Below are positions 1 to 6,184 of a stretch of DNA of 6,357 nt, piece after piece (positions within the stretch are counted from its first letter, which is position 1; each line of letters begins with the position of its first letter). A program made the translations under genes and the position numbers. Where the stretch lies: assembly GCA_937920455.1 (NCBI GenBank), contig CALETX010000370.1, forward strand, positions 1 to 6,357, read 5' to 3'. The stretch is from an uncultured bacterium. GTDB taxonomy: Bacteria; Verrucomicrobiota; Kiritimatiellia; UBA8416; CALETX01. The notes under the pieces were generated by a model. It did not search any database and was not told the DNA's origin. It saw only the letters and a list, made by a program, of their open reading frames with translations.

Positions 1-411
1 GTTCTCAATTTTCCCGCCAGCCCTGCAGAAGGCTTCGTATATCGGAACGGTTCCGACCGGCGCTGGGCATTCTTTGATGATCCTGCGCCGTATCCCTCCA
101 AGACCTGAACCCACGCTGAGATCCATCACAGTATCGGCGCCGGCGTCGAGAGCCGCAAAGAGTTTGCGCAATTCAACGCGCAAAGAGGACCCCTCTGGTG
201 AGCGTCCGATGTTGGCATTCACCTTCGTTCGGAATGCCCTGCCCACCACCGCAGGCTGAAGATGCTTGTGATGCGGATTGCACGGCACAACCGCTCTTCC
301 AGAGGCAACCTCGCGCAAAACCGCTTCATCCGGAACACGTTCTGAGCGGGCCGCGGATTTCATTGCGGCCGTGAGCAGGCCCCGCTCCGCGGCTTCCAAC
401 TGCGTAGCCAT
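1..411 (-). CDS. thiC: Phosphomethylpyrimidine synthase ThiC, N-terminal part (runs off left edge)
   Basis: ThiC is the radical-SAM enzyme that rearranges aminoimidazole ribotide into hydroxymethylpyrimidine phosphate, the pyrimidine half of thiamine. The 137 visible codons read from an ATG and stay open to the window edge; the full enzyme is usually about 430 residues, so roughly a third is present. The start MATQLEAAERG fits the short ThiC form that lacks the long N-terminal extension of the E. coli type. Family landmarks seen are RTKVNANIGRSP (about residues 63-74), GADTVMDLS (about 92-100) and PAPVGTVPIYEA near the end. The iron-sulfur cysteine motif is C-terminal and out of view. The ATG lies 2 bp after the stop of the HAD gene, with only a weak GGCGGG stretch upstream, so translation is probably coupled to that gene. 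No TPP riboswitch is visible before this gene or before the HAD gene. Confidence 0.95.
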   Translation of the reverse strand, partial: MATQLEAAERGLLTAAMKSAARSERVPDEAVLREVASGRAVVPCNPHHKHLQPAVVGRAFRTKVNANIGRSPEGSSLRVELRKLFAALDAGADTVMDLSVGSGLGGIRRRIIKECPAPVGTVPIYEAFCRAGGKIEN

Positions 412-413
412 CG

Positions 414-1130
414 TCAACCCGCCATGATTTCAACGATGCTTCGCACCGTCGTTTCGTCAAATTTGTCATAGACGGCCTCAGCTCCGCCGAAATCCTGAAA
501 AGAAGTAAATTCGTCGGGCGTGACAAACACCCGCATTCCGCACGACAGCGCAGCCTGGACAAGAATCGAGCACGAAGCGACGACGCCGGCCCGCCTCGGA
601 CTAACGTTCACATGTTTAGCCACCCGCAGCCATATATCGGACGTGGGGAAATGCTTCTCGGTCTCTGTGCCGCACGAAAGCAATGTGTTAACATATTCTG
701 CAATGCCAGTTTGTTCCAGAACCTTCCCTGCCGTTTCCGTATCCAGGCACGTCATGGCGGCCACTGGCCAGCCTCTATCGCGAGCTTCCTTTGCAAGCGC
801 CGCAAAAGCGGGCCTTACCGTTGTTACATTCTCTAGCACACTGGCCTTAACGGCATCTTCAATGTCGGCCAACAGCTTGTCCTTCGAGAGTCTCTGCTTG
901 CCCACGGCATTCAGCACCGCCGCAAGAGCTTCAGACGGAGGAGTGTCCAGAAAGTGCTTGACGAAAAGCTGGCGCGTCAACGTTATCCCCTTCTCTTCAA
1001 GAATGCGACTCATTACATCCATCAGCAGTTTCCTTCCGGAAAAAGCGGTATTGTCCAGCTCGAGCAGGATTGCTCTAGCTGAAGACCGAGTCCCTTCCGA
1101 CGATTCTCCCTGTGCCTTCTTTACCGTCAC
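414..1130 (-). CDS. HAD-like fold protein with degenerate catalytic motifs, upstream of thiC
   Basis: The 238-residue protein has the layout of a HAD-superfamily phosphatase: a first strand ILLELDNTAF (21-30), a helical cap (about 31-100), a motif II-like strand VAAMT ending in Thr127, a possible motif III Lys159, and a final-core segment AALSCGMRVFVTP (193-205). Key residues deviate. Motif I is normally DxDxT, but here the nucleophile position is Glu24 (codon GAG), while Asp26 and Thr28 are kept. The motif IV acidic pair seems to be Ala185-Ser186. If the alignment is right, phosphatase activity is doubtful and a binding or regulatory role is possible; this is inference. The GTG start is chosen because a strong GGGAGGAGG lies 5 bp upstream. 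It sits 2 bp before thiC, and some thiamine pathways do use HAD-type thiamine-phosphate phosphatases, so a thiamine link is plausible but unproven. No exact family is recognised. Residues 1-18 are polar and probably disordered. Confidence 0.75.
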   Translation of the reverse strand: MTVKKAQGESSEGTRSSARAILLELDNTAFSGRKLLMDVMSRILEEKGITLTRQLFVKHFLDTPPSEALAAVLNAVGKQRLSKDKLLADIEDAVKASVLENVTTVRPAFAALAKEARDRGWPVAAMTCLDTETAGKVLEQTGIAEYVNTLLSCGTETEKHFPTSDIWLRVAKHVNVSPRRAGVVASCSILVQAALSCGMRVFVTPDEFTSFQDFGGAEAVYDKFDETTVRSIVEIMAG

Positions 1131-1135
1131 CTTGT

Positions 1136-1144
1136 CCTCCTCCC
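1136..1144 (-). promoter_or_regulatory. Strong ribosome binding site for the HAD gene
   Basis: GGGAGGAGG sits 5 bp before a GTG codon. It is the longest match to the 16S rRNA tail in the window and fixes the non-ATG start of the HAD gene. Confidence 0.8.
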
Positions 1145-1223
1145 AATGCGATCCCCGAAGCGCTAATTTGATCCGATGCAGCTGGCCACCTTTCCCAACA
1201 AATTACTCTCCAGCCTCACAAAA

Positions 1224-1240
1224 GAAGCAAAGCGAAGCAA
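1224..1240 (-). repeat. Heptamer direct repeat at the predicted HAD-thiC transcription start
   Basis: TTGCTTC occurs twice (1240-1234 and 1230-1224) with a 10-bp period, about one helical turn. The first copy touches the -10 hexamer and the pair spans the expected start point. This position would suit an operator, but a 7-bp repeat of low-complexity sequence can also arise by chance. Confidence 0.4.
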
Positions 1241-1268
1241 CTCTAGTCATTTCACTGCCGCGAGTCAA
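1240..1268 (-). promoter_or_regulatory. Predicted sigma70-type promoter for HAD gene and thiC
   Basis: TTGACT (1268-1263) and TAGAGT (1245-1240) are separated by 17 bp, a near-ideal housekeeping promoter. It begins only 12 bp after the nnr stop codon, and no terminator hairpin fits between, so the HAD-thiC pair may be transcribed both from here and by readthrough from nnr. Transcription would start near 1233, giving a leader of about 100 nt. That leader shows no recognisable TPP riboswitch. Confidence 0.6.
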
Positions 1269-1280
1269 CGGTGCAGTCCG

Positions 1281-2849
1281 TCAGCGCAGCACAACATCCC
1301 TGAAAGCATAAGCAAGCGATTGTGCCACGTCCGTTGGCCGGACAGCCATCTGAGTACCACGCCATGCGACCTGGTCTGCGGCCTTTCCATGAAGGTAAAC
1401 TGCGAGACGCGCCGCATCGAACGGATCAAGTCCCTGTGCAGCAAGGCCCGCCATGAACCCGGCCAGCACATCCCCCATGCCTCCTCGTGCCATCCCTGGA
1501 TTTCCTGTCAGATTCACATGAAGAGCTTTGTCCGGCCCGCCAACAACGGTCCCCGCGCCCTTAAGCACGACAACCGCCCCGCTCGCCGCCACAGCCTTTC
1601 GAACTGCGGCAAACCGGTCGTCCTGAACCTGCGAAACGCCGACACCCAACAGTCTGGCCATTTCGCCGGGATGTGGAGTGAGAATCAGGCGGTTTCCATG
1701 CTTTGCGAGGGATTCGATGTTGTTTGCCACCACGTTCAGGGCGTCCGCATCCATAACAACGGGCGCTGTGGTCCTGTCCAGAACAGCACGCACCATTCGC
1801 AGACTGTCCGCGTGGGTTGACATGCCGGGACCAAGAAGGATCGCGCTGAAGGCATCCAGCGAGCGGCCCAACAGGTCAAGCGCGTCTTCGCGAAGACCTC
1901 CCGCTTCGTTTTCTTGCCCTCCCTGAACCATGACTTCAGGTGTCATGGAAAGAACAAATGATGCCGCCCTTTCGGGCACTAAAGCAGTGACAAGTCCAAC
2001 ACCTGAGCACGAACCTCCAAGACATGCGAGCCCTGCGGCTCCCCAGCGCCCTGCGGATCCGGCAATGACCAGGAGATGGCCGTAGTTGCCTTTGTGGGAG
2101 GCGCGAGGACGTCTTTTAAGAACCTTGCGGAAATCTGATGCAACGATGAGTTCAACTTCGGAACGCATGCTTTGCCAGAGCGAGGCCGGAATTCCTATGT
2201 CGTGCACCTCCACAACGCCAACGTGTTCGATCGCTCGAGGCTGCACAAGGCCGGTTTTCGGCAATCCCATCGTAACTGTGGCATCAGCATAAACAGCGTC
2301 CCCCAGTGCTTCGCCAGTGTCAGCATCAAGTCCTGAGGGCACATCTATTGAAACAACGAAGTTCTGGGGCGCCACTGCGTTGATGTACGCGATTGCGCCG
2401 GCAGATGGACCACGAGCCGGGCCCCTTATGCCGGTTCCCAGCACCCCGTCCACAATTATACATCCAGAAAGATCATTGGCGGCTATTTCGTCATCCCAAT
2501 CAGCTTTGGTTGGAAATTCCTCCAGCGGAATGCGGGCGGATCTCAGCCTTGCCAGATGTTTGAGCGCATCCCCGCCTATCGCGGACGTCTCGCATGCCAA
2601 CCACACCTGAACGTCCAGATCCCTTTCCTTAAGCCTGCAGGCAGCCGCAAAAGCATCGCCGCCATTATTGCCCCGTCCTGCCACAAGCCGCACAAGGGGA
2701 TCCTCAAACCCGACCTGCCTAACAAGGCTGTAAACATACTCCGCCACTCCCTCGCCAGCGCGGTCCATCAGGGTCTCCCCAGAAATTTCGAACTCGGCGA
2801 TGGTTTTTCTGTCGAGTTCCCTCATGGTCTGTGATGATACTGTGATCAC
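1281..2849 (-). CDS. nnr: Bifunctional NAD(P)H-hydrate epimerase / ADP-dependent NAD(P)H-hydrate dehydratase
   Basis: This cytosolic repair enzyme restores NADH and NADPH from their hydrates. The N-terminal YjeF_N domain epimerises R-NAD(P)HX to S, and the C-terminal ribokinase-like domain dehydrates the S form using ADP. The 522 residues match the usual length of the fusion. N-domain motifs are GRGNNGGDA (58-66; the family usually has GGDG), VDGVLGTG (133-140) and VSIDVPSGLDADTG (166-179). C-domain motifs are KGNYGHLLVIAGS (253-265), LLGPGMS (338-344), VMDADALNVV (365-374), LTPHPGEMARLLG (390-402) and NPGMARGGMGDVLAG (450-464), which contains the GD pair of the active site. The GTG start overlaps the acpS stop as GTGA, and GGAGG lies 9 bp upstream. 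It is the third gene of a pdxJ-acpS-nnr block, an order common in Deltaproteobacteria. No tsaE follows it here. Confidence 0.96.
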   Translation of the reverse strand: MITVSSQTMRELDRKTIAEFEISGETLMDRAGEGVAEYVYSLVRQVGFEDPLVRLVAGRGNNGGDAFAAACRLKERDLDVQVWLACETSAIGGDALKHLARLRSARIPLEEFPTKADWDDEIAANDLSGCIIVDGVLGTGIRGPARGPSAGAIAYINAVAPQNFVVSIDVPSGLDADTGEALGDAVYADATVTMGLPKTGLVQPRAIEHVGVVEVHDIGIPASLWQSMRSEVELIVASDFRKVLKRRPRASHKGNYGHLLVIAGSAGRWGAAGLACLGGSCSGVGLVTALVPERAASFVLSMTPEVMVQGGQENEAGGLREDALDLLGRSLDAFSAILLGPGMSTHADSLRMVRAVLDRTTAPVVMDADALNVVANNIESLAKHGNRLILTPHPGEMARLLGVGVSQVQDDRFAAVRKAVAASGAVVVLKGAGTVVGGPDKALHVNLTGNPGMARGGMGDVLAGFMAGLAAQGLDPFDAARLAVYLHGKAADQVAWRGTQMAVRPTDVAQSLAYAFRDVVLR

Positions 2850-3262
2850 TTCTTTTTGCCTCCTCGCGTGGAAACAGGCAATTCAATCCACAGCGCCTGC
2901 GCCACGGCATAGTGACGCGTGTGCGCAAGGCTAACAAGAATCCGTCCTCTCCCGATCATGCGGCGAACCCGCAGGCTGAGCCTTACCGACGGTGCGCCCG
3001 TGGCTTCATCGCGCTCCACTTCTATATCTCGCCAAGCCACCTGAGGCCCCATTCCTGTACCCAGAGCCTTGGTCACCGCCTCCTTGATCGCAAACCGTCC
3101 GGCATAATGTTGGGCCGGAAAACCCTTGGAATCACAGTAGGCCTGCTCTTCGGGTGTGAAGACCTTGTCCTTGAATCGCCGACCCCAACGCGCGATCACC
3201 GCTTCCATCCTGTCGTTTTCTACCAGATCTATACCGAGTCCCAAAACGCCCTCTCGCTTCAT
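2846..3262 (-). CDS. acpS: Holo-[acyl-carrier-protein] synthase AcpS
   Basis: AcpS transfers 4'-phosphopantetheine from coenzyme A to the serine of apo-acyl carrier protein, activating fatty acid synthesis. With the ATG at 3262 the product has 138 residues, close to the family's usual 120-140. Motifs are LGLGIDLVE (7-15) with the Mg-binding Asp12, the signature AGRFAIKEAVTKALGTG (54-70) with Glu61, and SLAHTRHYAVAQAL near the C-terminus. The tail ends in a basic GGKKK. An ATG 24 bp further upstream (3286) has a GGGAG 5 bp before it and would add MLQIARLG. I prefer 3262 because it forms an ATGA overlap with the pdxJ stop, has GAGG 6 bp upstream, and gives the typical short N-terminus before GIDLVE. 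The gene also overlaps nnr by 4 bp. Confidence 0.95.
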   Translation of the reverse strand: MKREGVLGLGIDLVENDRMEAVIARWGRRFKDKVFTPEEQAYCDSKGFPAQHYAGRFAIKEAVTKALGTGMGPQVAWRDIEVERDEATGAPSVRLSLRVRRMIGRGRILVSLAHTRHYAVAQALWIELPVSTRGGKKK

Positions 3263-4002
3263 GCCGAGCCTCGCAATTTGTAACATGCCATCTCCCTCAG
3301 CATTTCCCTGACTGCTCCGGCAAGACCAATCATTATCGCTCTTGCCACAATGCTGTGCCCGATGTTCAGCGTGTCCAAGTACGGGATCCTTAAAATCGGC
3401 TGAATGGTGGCCTTGTTTATGCCGTGGCCCGCGTTGACCCGCAGCCCCAAACCGTGCGCGAATGTGGCAGCAGCAATGAGACGACTGAGTTCTGCCCTCG
3501 CTGTTGCGCCTTTGGAAATGCAGAACACGCCGGTGTGCAGTTCAACAGCATCAGCGCCGATTTCCCTGGCCGCCGCAATGGTGGCTTTGTCAGGCTCGAC
3601 GAACAAGCTGACTTCTATTCCGCGTTCGTGAAGACGTCCAATGGTGCGAGCCAGCCGCATCCTGTTGCGAAGAACATCCAAACCGCCCTCAGTGGTAAGT
3701 TCGCGCCTTTTCTCAGGCACCATGCAAACCTCGTCCGGACGAACCTCAAGCGCAATGTTCACTATGTCCGGCGCATTAGCCATTTCCAGATTAAGCCGCG
3801 TGCGGACTGTACGACGCAGCGCGCGCACGTCGGCATCTTGAATATGGCGACGGTCTTCACGCAAGTGTACCGTGATGCCGCTCGCGCCGGCTTCTTCACA
3901 TATCCGTGCAGCTTCAACCACATCGGGATACGGCGTGTGCCGCGCCTGCCTTATTGTGGCAACATGGTCTATGTTCACTCCCAGTTTCAGTTTTTCCGAC
4001 AT
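3259..4002 (-). CDS. pdxJ: Pyridoxine 5'-phosphate synthase PdxJ
   Basis: PdxJ condenses 3-amino-2-oxopropyl phosphate with 1-deoxyxylulose 5-phosphate to form pyridoxine 5'-phosphate, the last ring-forming step of DXP-dependent vitamin B6 synthesis. The 247 residues match the usual TIM-barrel enzyme. Motifs are LGVNIDHVATIRQAR (7-21), ITVHLREDRRHI (43-54) with His46, LNLEMA (70-75) with Glu73, ELHTG (154-158), VNAGHGIN (189-196) with His193, and NIGHSIVARA (213-222). An in-frame GTG at 4023 would add seven residues, but the ATG at 4002 is preferred: GGAGG lies 8 bp before it, and homologues begin only a few residues before GVNIDHVA. The stop overlaps the acpS start as ATGA, so it probably heads a pdxJ-acpS-nnr operon. 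Its presence argues for a Gram-negative lineage rather than one using the PdxST pathway. Confidence 0.97.
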   Translation of the reverse strand: MSEKLKLGVNIDHVATIRQARHTPYPDVVEAARICEEAGASGITVHLREDRRHIQDADVRALRRTVRTRLNLEMANAPDIVNIALEVRPDEVCMVPEKRRELTTEGGLDVLRNRMRLARTIGRLHERGIEVSLFVEPDKATIAAAREIGADAVELHTGVFCISKGATARAELSRLIAAATFAHGLGLRVNAGHGINKATIQPILRIPYLDTLNIGHSIVARAIMIGLAGAVREMLREMACYKLRGSA

Positions 4003-4109
4003 CGTGACGACCTCCGAATTCACCCTTCCGGTTTGACTTTTCCATATTAGGGGTTGGCCCGCCGCTGTTCCAGCAGATTTGCCACTCCATATCCTTCAAA
4101 GCAATACAA

Positions 4110-4138
4110 CTGATAGTCATTTGCTCCAGATTTTACAA
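4110..4138 (-). promoter_or_regulatory. Candidate promoter for the pdxJ-acpS-nnr operon
   Basis: TTGTAA (4138-4133) and TATCAG (4115-4110) are 17 bp apart, each matching 4 of 6 consensus positions. It lies in the 272-bp gap between pdxJ and the divergent TPR gene and would give a leader of about 100 nt. The bases AAATGAC just before its -10 also precede the -10 at the HAD gene promoter. The match is modest; TAATAT at about 4047 is a weaker alternative -10. Confidence 0.35.
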
Positions 4139-4274
4139 GGCGGACACCAAACTGGTTTCGACAAAGAGGATATCATGTCCCTTCCGTGTTCCAACTATCG
4201 CCAGCTTTTCCCTTGCATTTGAGGCAGGACGATAGCATAAGTGCACTTCGTTTTGGGACGTAACAGAGAGTTCA

Positions 4275-5015
4275 ATGCGTAGAGATTTGCCAAAGACGGA
4301 CGTTACGGCGGAGCCTGATGAACTGGTCGAGGTCATGGATTTTTTGCGGCGTCACAGAGTGTCAATCGGAATAGCCGCCGTTGTTGCCATCATAGTCATT
4401 GGCAGCTTAATGCTGTACCGTCACCGACGCCTTCAGAGCATAGAGCTCGCGTCTCAGACGCTGGCTTCCGCAAGGACCGCTCGTGATGTGCAGACTGTCA
4501 TTGACCTCTATGGCAGCACACCATATGCGCCCCTCGCCATGCTTCGGCTTGCCAAAATGCAGTTCAACGACGGCGATTATGCGGGAGCCATGCAGCGCTA
4601 CGACGATTTCCTTGTGCGGTTCCCAGATCACCCTATGCGTTCCGGAGCCGAACTCGGGCGCGTGTTCTGCACAGAGGCGATGGGACGCATCGAGGAAGCT
4701 CAGCGGGGGTTTGCATCCTTTGCTGCTCGTTACACAAACCACTTTCTCAGGACTCATGCCGTGTTTGGACACGCGCGATGCCTAGAACAAATGGGACGCT
4801 ATGGCGAAGCCAAAGCTGTTTATGAAGATTTCGTTACGGCGTACCCGGACAGTCCGGCTGCCGCTCGCGCCGAGGAAAGGCTCAATGCTGTCAAGCGCGC
4901 CATCGAAAAGATCTCCACTGAAGCCGCAAGTTACCAGCGGAATCTGTCCGGAGCTTCCGCAGACTCTCCAGAAGTCCCGCTCTCGCCGCTTCCAGGTCTC
5001 TCACCTTTACAGTGA
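4275..5015 (+). CDS. Membrane-anchored tetratricopeptide repeat protein (YfgM-like layout)
   Basis: The 246-residue protein has a short charged cytoplasmic N-terminus (1-28), one strongly hydrophobic segment (about 29-48, rich in Ala, Val and Ile), a basic stop (YRHRR), and then helical TPR units. Three are visible: about 84-119 (ending FLVRFPDHP), 122-155 (FASFAARYTNH) and 160-193 (GRYGEAKAVYEDFVTAYPDSP). The last 25 residues are rich in Ser and Pro. This layout resembles YfgM and other periplasm-facing TPR proteins that act as chaperones or scaffolds near the Sec translocon; that function is inferred, not shown. The ATG has a weak GAGAG 4 bp upstream. It is the only plus-strand gene here, divergent from pdxJ and convergent with tatA, whose stop codon lies 18 bp away. 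A weak promoter-like pair TTGCAT (4213) and CATAAG (4236), 17 bp apart, precedes it. No gene is recognisable between 4024 and 4274. Confidence 0.85.
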   Translation: MRRDLPKTDVTAEPDELVEVMDFLRRHRVSIGIAAVVAIIVIGSLMLYRHRRLQSIELASQTLASARTARDVQTVIDLYGSTPYAPLAMLRLAKMQFNDGDYAGAMQRYDDFLVRFPDHPMRSGAELGRVFCTEAMGRIEEAQRGFASFAARYTNHFLRTHAVFGHARCLEQMGRYGEAKAVYEDFVTAYPDSPAAARAEERLNAVKRAIEKISTEAASYQRNLSGASADSPEVPLSPLPGLSPLQ

Positions 5016-5033
5016 CAGTAAGGCGCTCAAGAG

Positions 5034-5237
5034 CTAGGCGCCGGCGGTTCCGCCTCCTTGTTGGCCGCCTTCAGACGCATCAGTGTGGGAGGATTTTTCC
5101 CCCTCTTCCCGGCCTTTCTTAAACTCGCCGAGACTGCGGCCCAGCGCTCTTGCCAGCTCCGGCAGTTTTCTGGCGCCGAAGAAAAGGAGCACTATTGCAA
5201 GAAGGATTAGAATTTCTGGAAGGCCGATATTCCGCAT
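5034..5237 (-). CDS. tatA: Twin-arginine translocase subunit TatA/TatE
   Basis: TatA forms the variable-size pore element of the Tat pathway, which exports folded proteins across the inner membrane. The 67-residue product is at the short end for the family. It shows GLPEI (5-9), a hydrophobic membrane helix (about 8-20), the hinge FGARKLPEL (20-28), an amphipathic helix RALGRSLGEFKKG (30-42), and an acidic then glycine-rich tail. GGAGG sits 6 bp before the ATG, a clear start. No tatB or tatC is adjacent, so the partner subunits must be elsewhere; a lone tatA is common outside enterobacteria. It follows smpB after 130 bp and may have its own promoter. Confidence 0.93.
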   Translation of the reverse strand: MRNIGLPEILILLAIVLLFFGARKLPELARALGRSLGEFKKGREEGEKSSHTDASEGGQQGGGTAGA

Positions 5238-5285
5238 TTTTCACCTCCGGACTCGCCAGCAAAAGAACGCCACGAGATACTCTCA

Positions 5286-5315
5286 ACTCTACATCTCATC
5301 CCCAAATGCATTCAA
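5286..5315 (-). promoter_or_regulatory. Candidate promoter for tatA
   Basis: TTGAAT (5315-5310) and TAGAGT (5291-5286) are 18 bp apart, inside the 130-bp smpB-tatA gap. The -10 is identical to those predicted for the HAD gene and rpoZ. A short dyad GAGA-TAC-TCTC (5274-5284) covers the expected start point. The -35 and spacer are suboptimal. Confidence 0.35.
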
Positions 5316-5367
5316 GGAGAAACAAAATCTTCGGAAGACGCTTCGTAACAAACACGGCCGGAAGACC

Positions 5368-5832
5368 CTATCGCCGCCTTGCCGAGGCCCTGGCGGCTTC
5401 GATTTCCGCTGTTCTGCGTTTGATCTGGTCACGCCTGTCCGCATGCCTCTTGCCTCGGCAAAGCCCAAGCTCTATCTTCACGATTCCTCTCTTGAAATAA
5501 CAACTCAGGGGCACAAGAGTCAGCCCTTTCTGATCAAGCTCGATAGCCAAGCGGGTCATCTCTCGTCGGTGCAACAACAGATTCCTGGGCCTGTCGGACT
5601 CGTGGTTGAACGCGCCGCCGCACTGATACGGCGCTATGTTAACGTGCAGGACAAGGTTCCGGCCTTCGAAGCGAGCGAAGCCACCGGTGAGTGTGATCTG
5701 CCCCTGCCGTATAGACTTGACCTCCGATCCCTTGAGGGAAACTCCTGCTTCAATCCGGCGCAGGACCAGATAGTCGCGCAACGCCTTCCGGTTTGTCGCC
5801 ACGGGACGTCCGTTGCTGTCGGACGCGCTCAT
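5368..5832 (-). CDS. smpB: SsrA-binding protein SmpB
   Basis: SmpB binds tmRNA and delivers it to stalled ribosomes for trans-translation. The 154 residues match the usual length. Landmarks are NRKALRDY (14-21), VSLKGSEVKSIRQG (31-44), VNIAPY (64-69), RNLLLHRREM (83-92), KGLTLVPLSCYFKRGIVKIELGL (102-124), and a basic C-terminal tail from GKRHADRR onward that would insert into the mRNA channel. The ATG at 5832 is the only plausible start, because an in-frame stop lies 18 bp upstream. No Shine-Dalgarno is visible there: the upstream bases are mostly A and T (GAAAAAGTTTTT). It follows rpoZ by 40 bp. No tmRNA gene (ssrA) is seen in the window. Confidence 0.97.
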   Translation of the reverse strand: MSASDSNGRPVATNRKALRDYLVLRRIEAGVSLKGSEVKSIRQGQITLTGGFARFEGRNLVLHVNIAPYQCGGAFNHESDRPRNLLLHRREMTRLAIELDQKGLTLVPLSCYFKRGIVKIELGLCRGKRHADRRDQIKRRTAEIEAARASARRR

Positions 5833-5872
5833 ATCATAAAAACTTTTTCAAGCCTGCGGGATGCGTTTGGAC

Positions 5873-6121
5873 TCAGAGTTCCTCGCTGCCTATTTCCTCA
5901 GAGGGTGGCAGGTCAGGCTCGGTGAAACTCATCTCTGCCACTATCGCGCCCTCGGCTATCTCCCTCAGCGCTATGTTAATCTTTTCCTCATCCGGAGAAG
6001 CCGGCTTGATATAAGGCCTGAAGCCGGCATTGAGCTGCCGCACTCTCTTGGACAACATATTTATCAACACCGGGATGCTTGGCACCCTTTCCTTTGCTCT
6101 TACGAGCAGTTCTTCGTTCAC
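5873..6121 (-). CDS. rpoZ: DNA-directed RNA polymerase omega subunit family protein
   Basis: Omega is the small polymerase subunit that helps fold and hold beta-prime. The 82 residues contain the family core: a first helix, IPVLINMLSKRVRQLNAG (16-33), and the conserved INIALREIAEGAI (48-60). The C-terminus is acidic. The start is uncertain. GGAGG (6134-6130) is followed by ATG TTG TTG AAC: the ATG at 6127 is only 2 bp from GGAGG, while the TTG codons at 6124 and 6121 are 5 and 8 bp away and better spaced. I give the 6121 TTG; the others would add one or two residues. The usual N-terminal omega segment is replaced here by a short NEELLVRAKERVPS. The gene lies directly after the groEL terminator and 40 bp before smpB. 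Confidence 0.85.
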   Translation of the reverse strand: MNEELLVRAKERVPSIPVLINMLSKRVRQLNAGFRPYIKPASPDEEKINIALREIAEGAIVAEMSFTEPDLPPSEEIGSEEL

Positions 6122-6124
6122 AAC

Positions 6125-6134
6125 ATCACCTCCG
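6125..6134 (-). promoter_or_regulatory. Ribosome binding site of rpoZ, with an ATG placed too close
   Basis: GGAGG (6134-6130), then TG, then ATG (6127-6125). Only 2 bp separate the Shine-Dalgarno from the ATG, so initiation more probably uses one of the two TTG codons that follow in frame. Confidence 0.6.
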
Positions 6135-6149
6135 GATTCAGCATTCTGA

Positions 6150-6184
6150 AAAAAAGGACGGGACGCACTCTAGGCGTCCCGTCC
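6150..6184 (-). terminator. Rho-independent terminator of groEL
   Basis: Left arm GGACGGACGC (6184-6175), 7-nt loop CTAGAGT, right arm GCGTCCCGTCC (6167-6157), then seven T (6156-6150). The arms pair over 10 bp with one bulged C on the right side. It begins 21 bp after the groEL stop codon. Confidence 0.88.

Noticed and set aside
520..1311. Plus-strand open frame of 263 codons opposite the HAD gene
   Set aside because: It is antisense to a gene with a clear fold, promoter and RBS. Its translation is a Ser/Thr-rich composition with no domain, typical of an opposite-strand shadow.
1176..1820. Plus-strand open frame of 214 codons opposite the end of nnr
   Set aside because: It lies across the highly conserved dehydratase domain of nnr on the other strand, and its translation shows no recognisable motif.
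3424..4050. Plus-strand open frame of 208 codons opposite pdxJ
   Set aside because: It is fully antisense to conserved pdxJ and its translation has no domain signature.
4133..4336. Minus-strand frame of 67 codons in the pdxJ-TPR gap
   Set aside because: It overlaps the start of the TPR gene, has no good RBS and no recognisable protein features. The gap is better explained as divergent regulatory DNA.
5022..5054. Hairpin-like GC-rich inverted repeats between the TPR gene and tatA (GGCGC...GCGCC and GGCGGTTCCGCC)
   Set aside because: There is no T-tract on either side, loops are too large or too small, and most of it codes for the Gly/Ala tail of TatA. Not supported as a terminator.
5326..5340. 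Short TCTT-CCG-AAGA hairpin followed by TTTTG after smpB, as a terminator
   Set aside because: The stem is only 4 bp and AT-rich, too weak to call.
5083..5925. Plus-strand open frame of 280 codons opposite tatA and smpB
   Set aside because: It spans two conserved genes and their spacer on the other strand, and its translation has low-complexity, unstructured composition.
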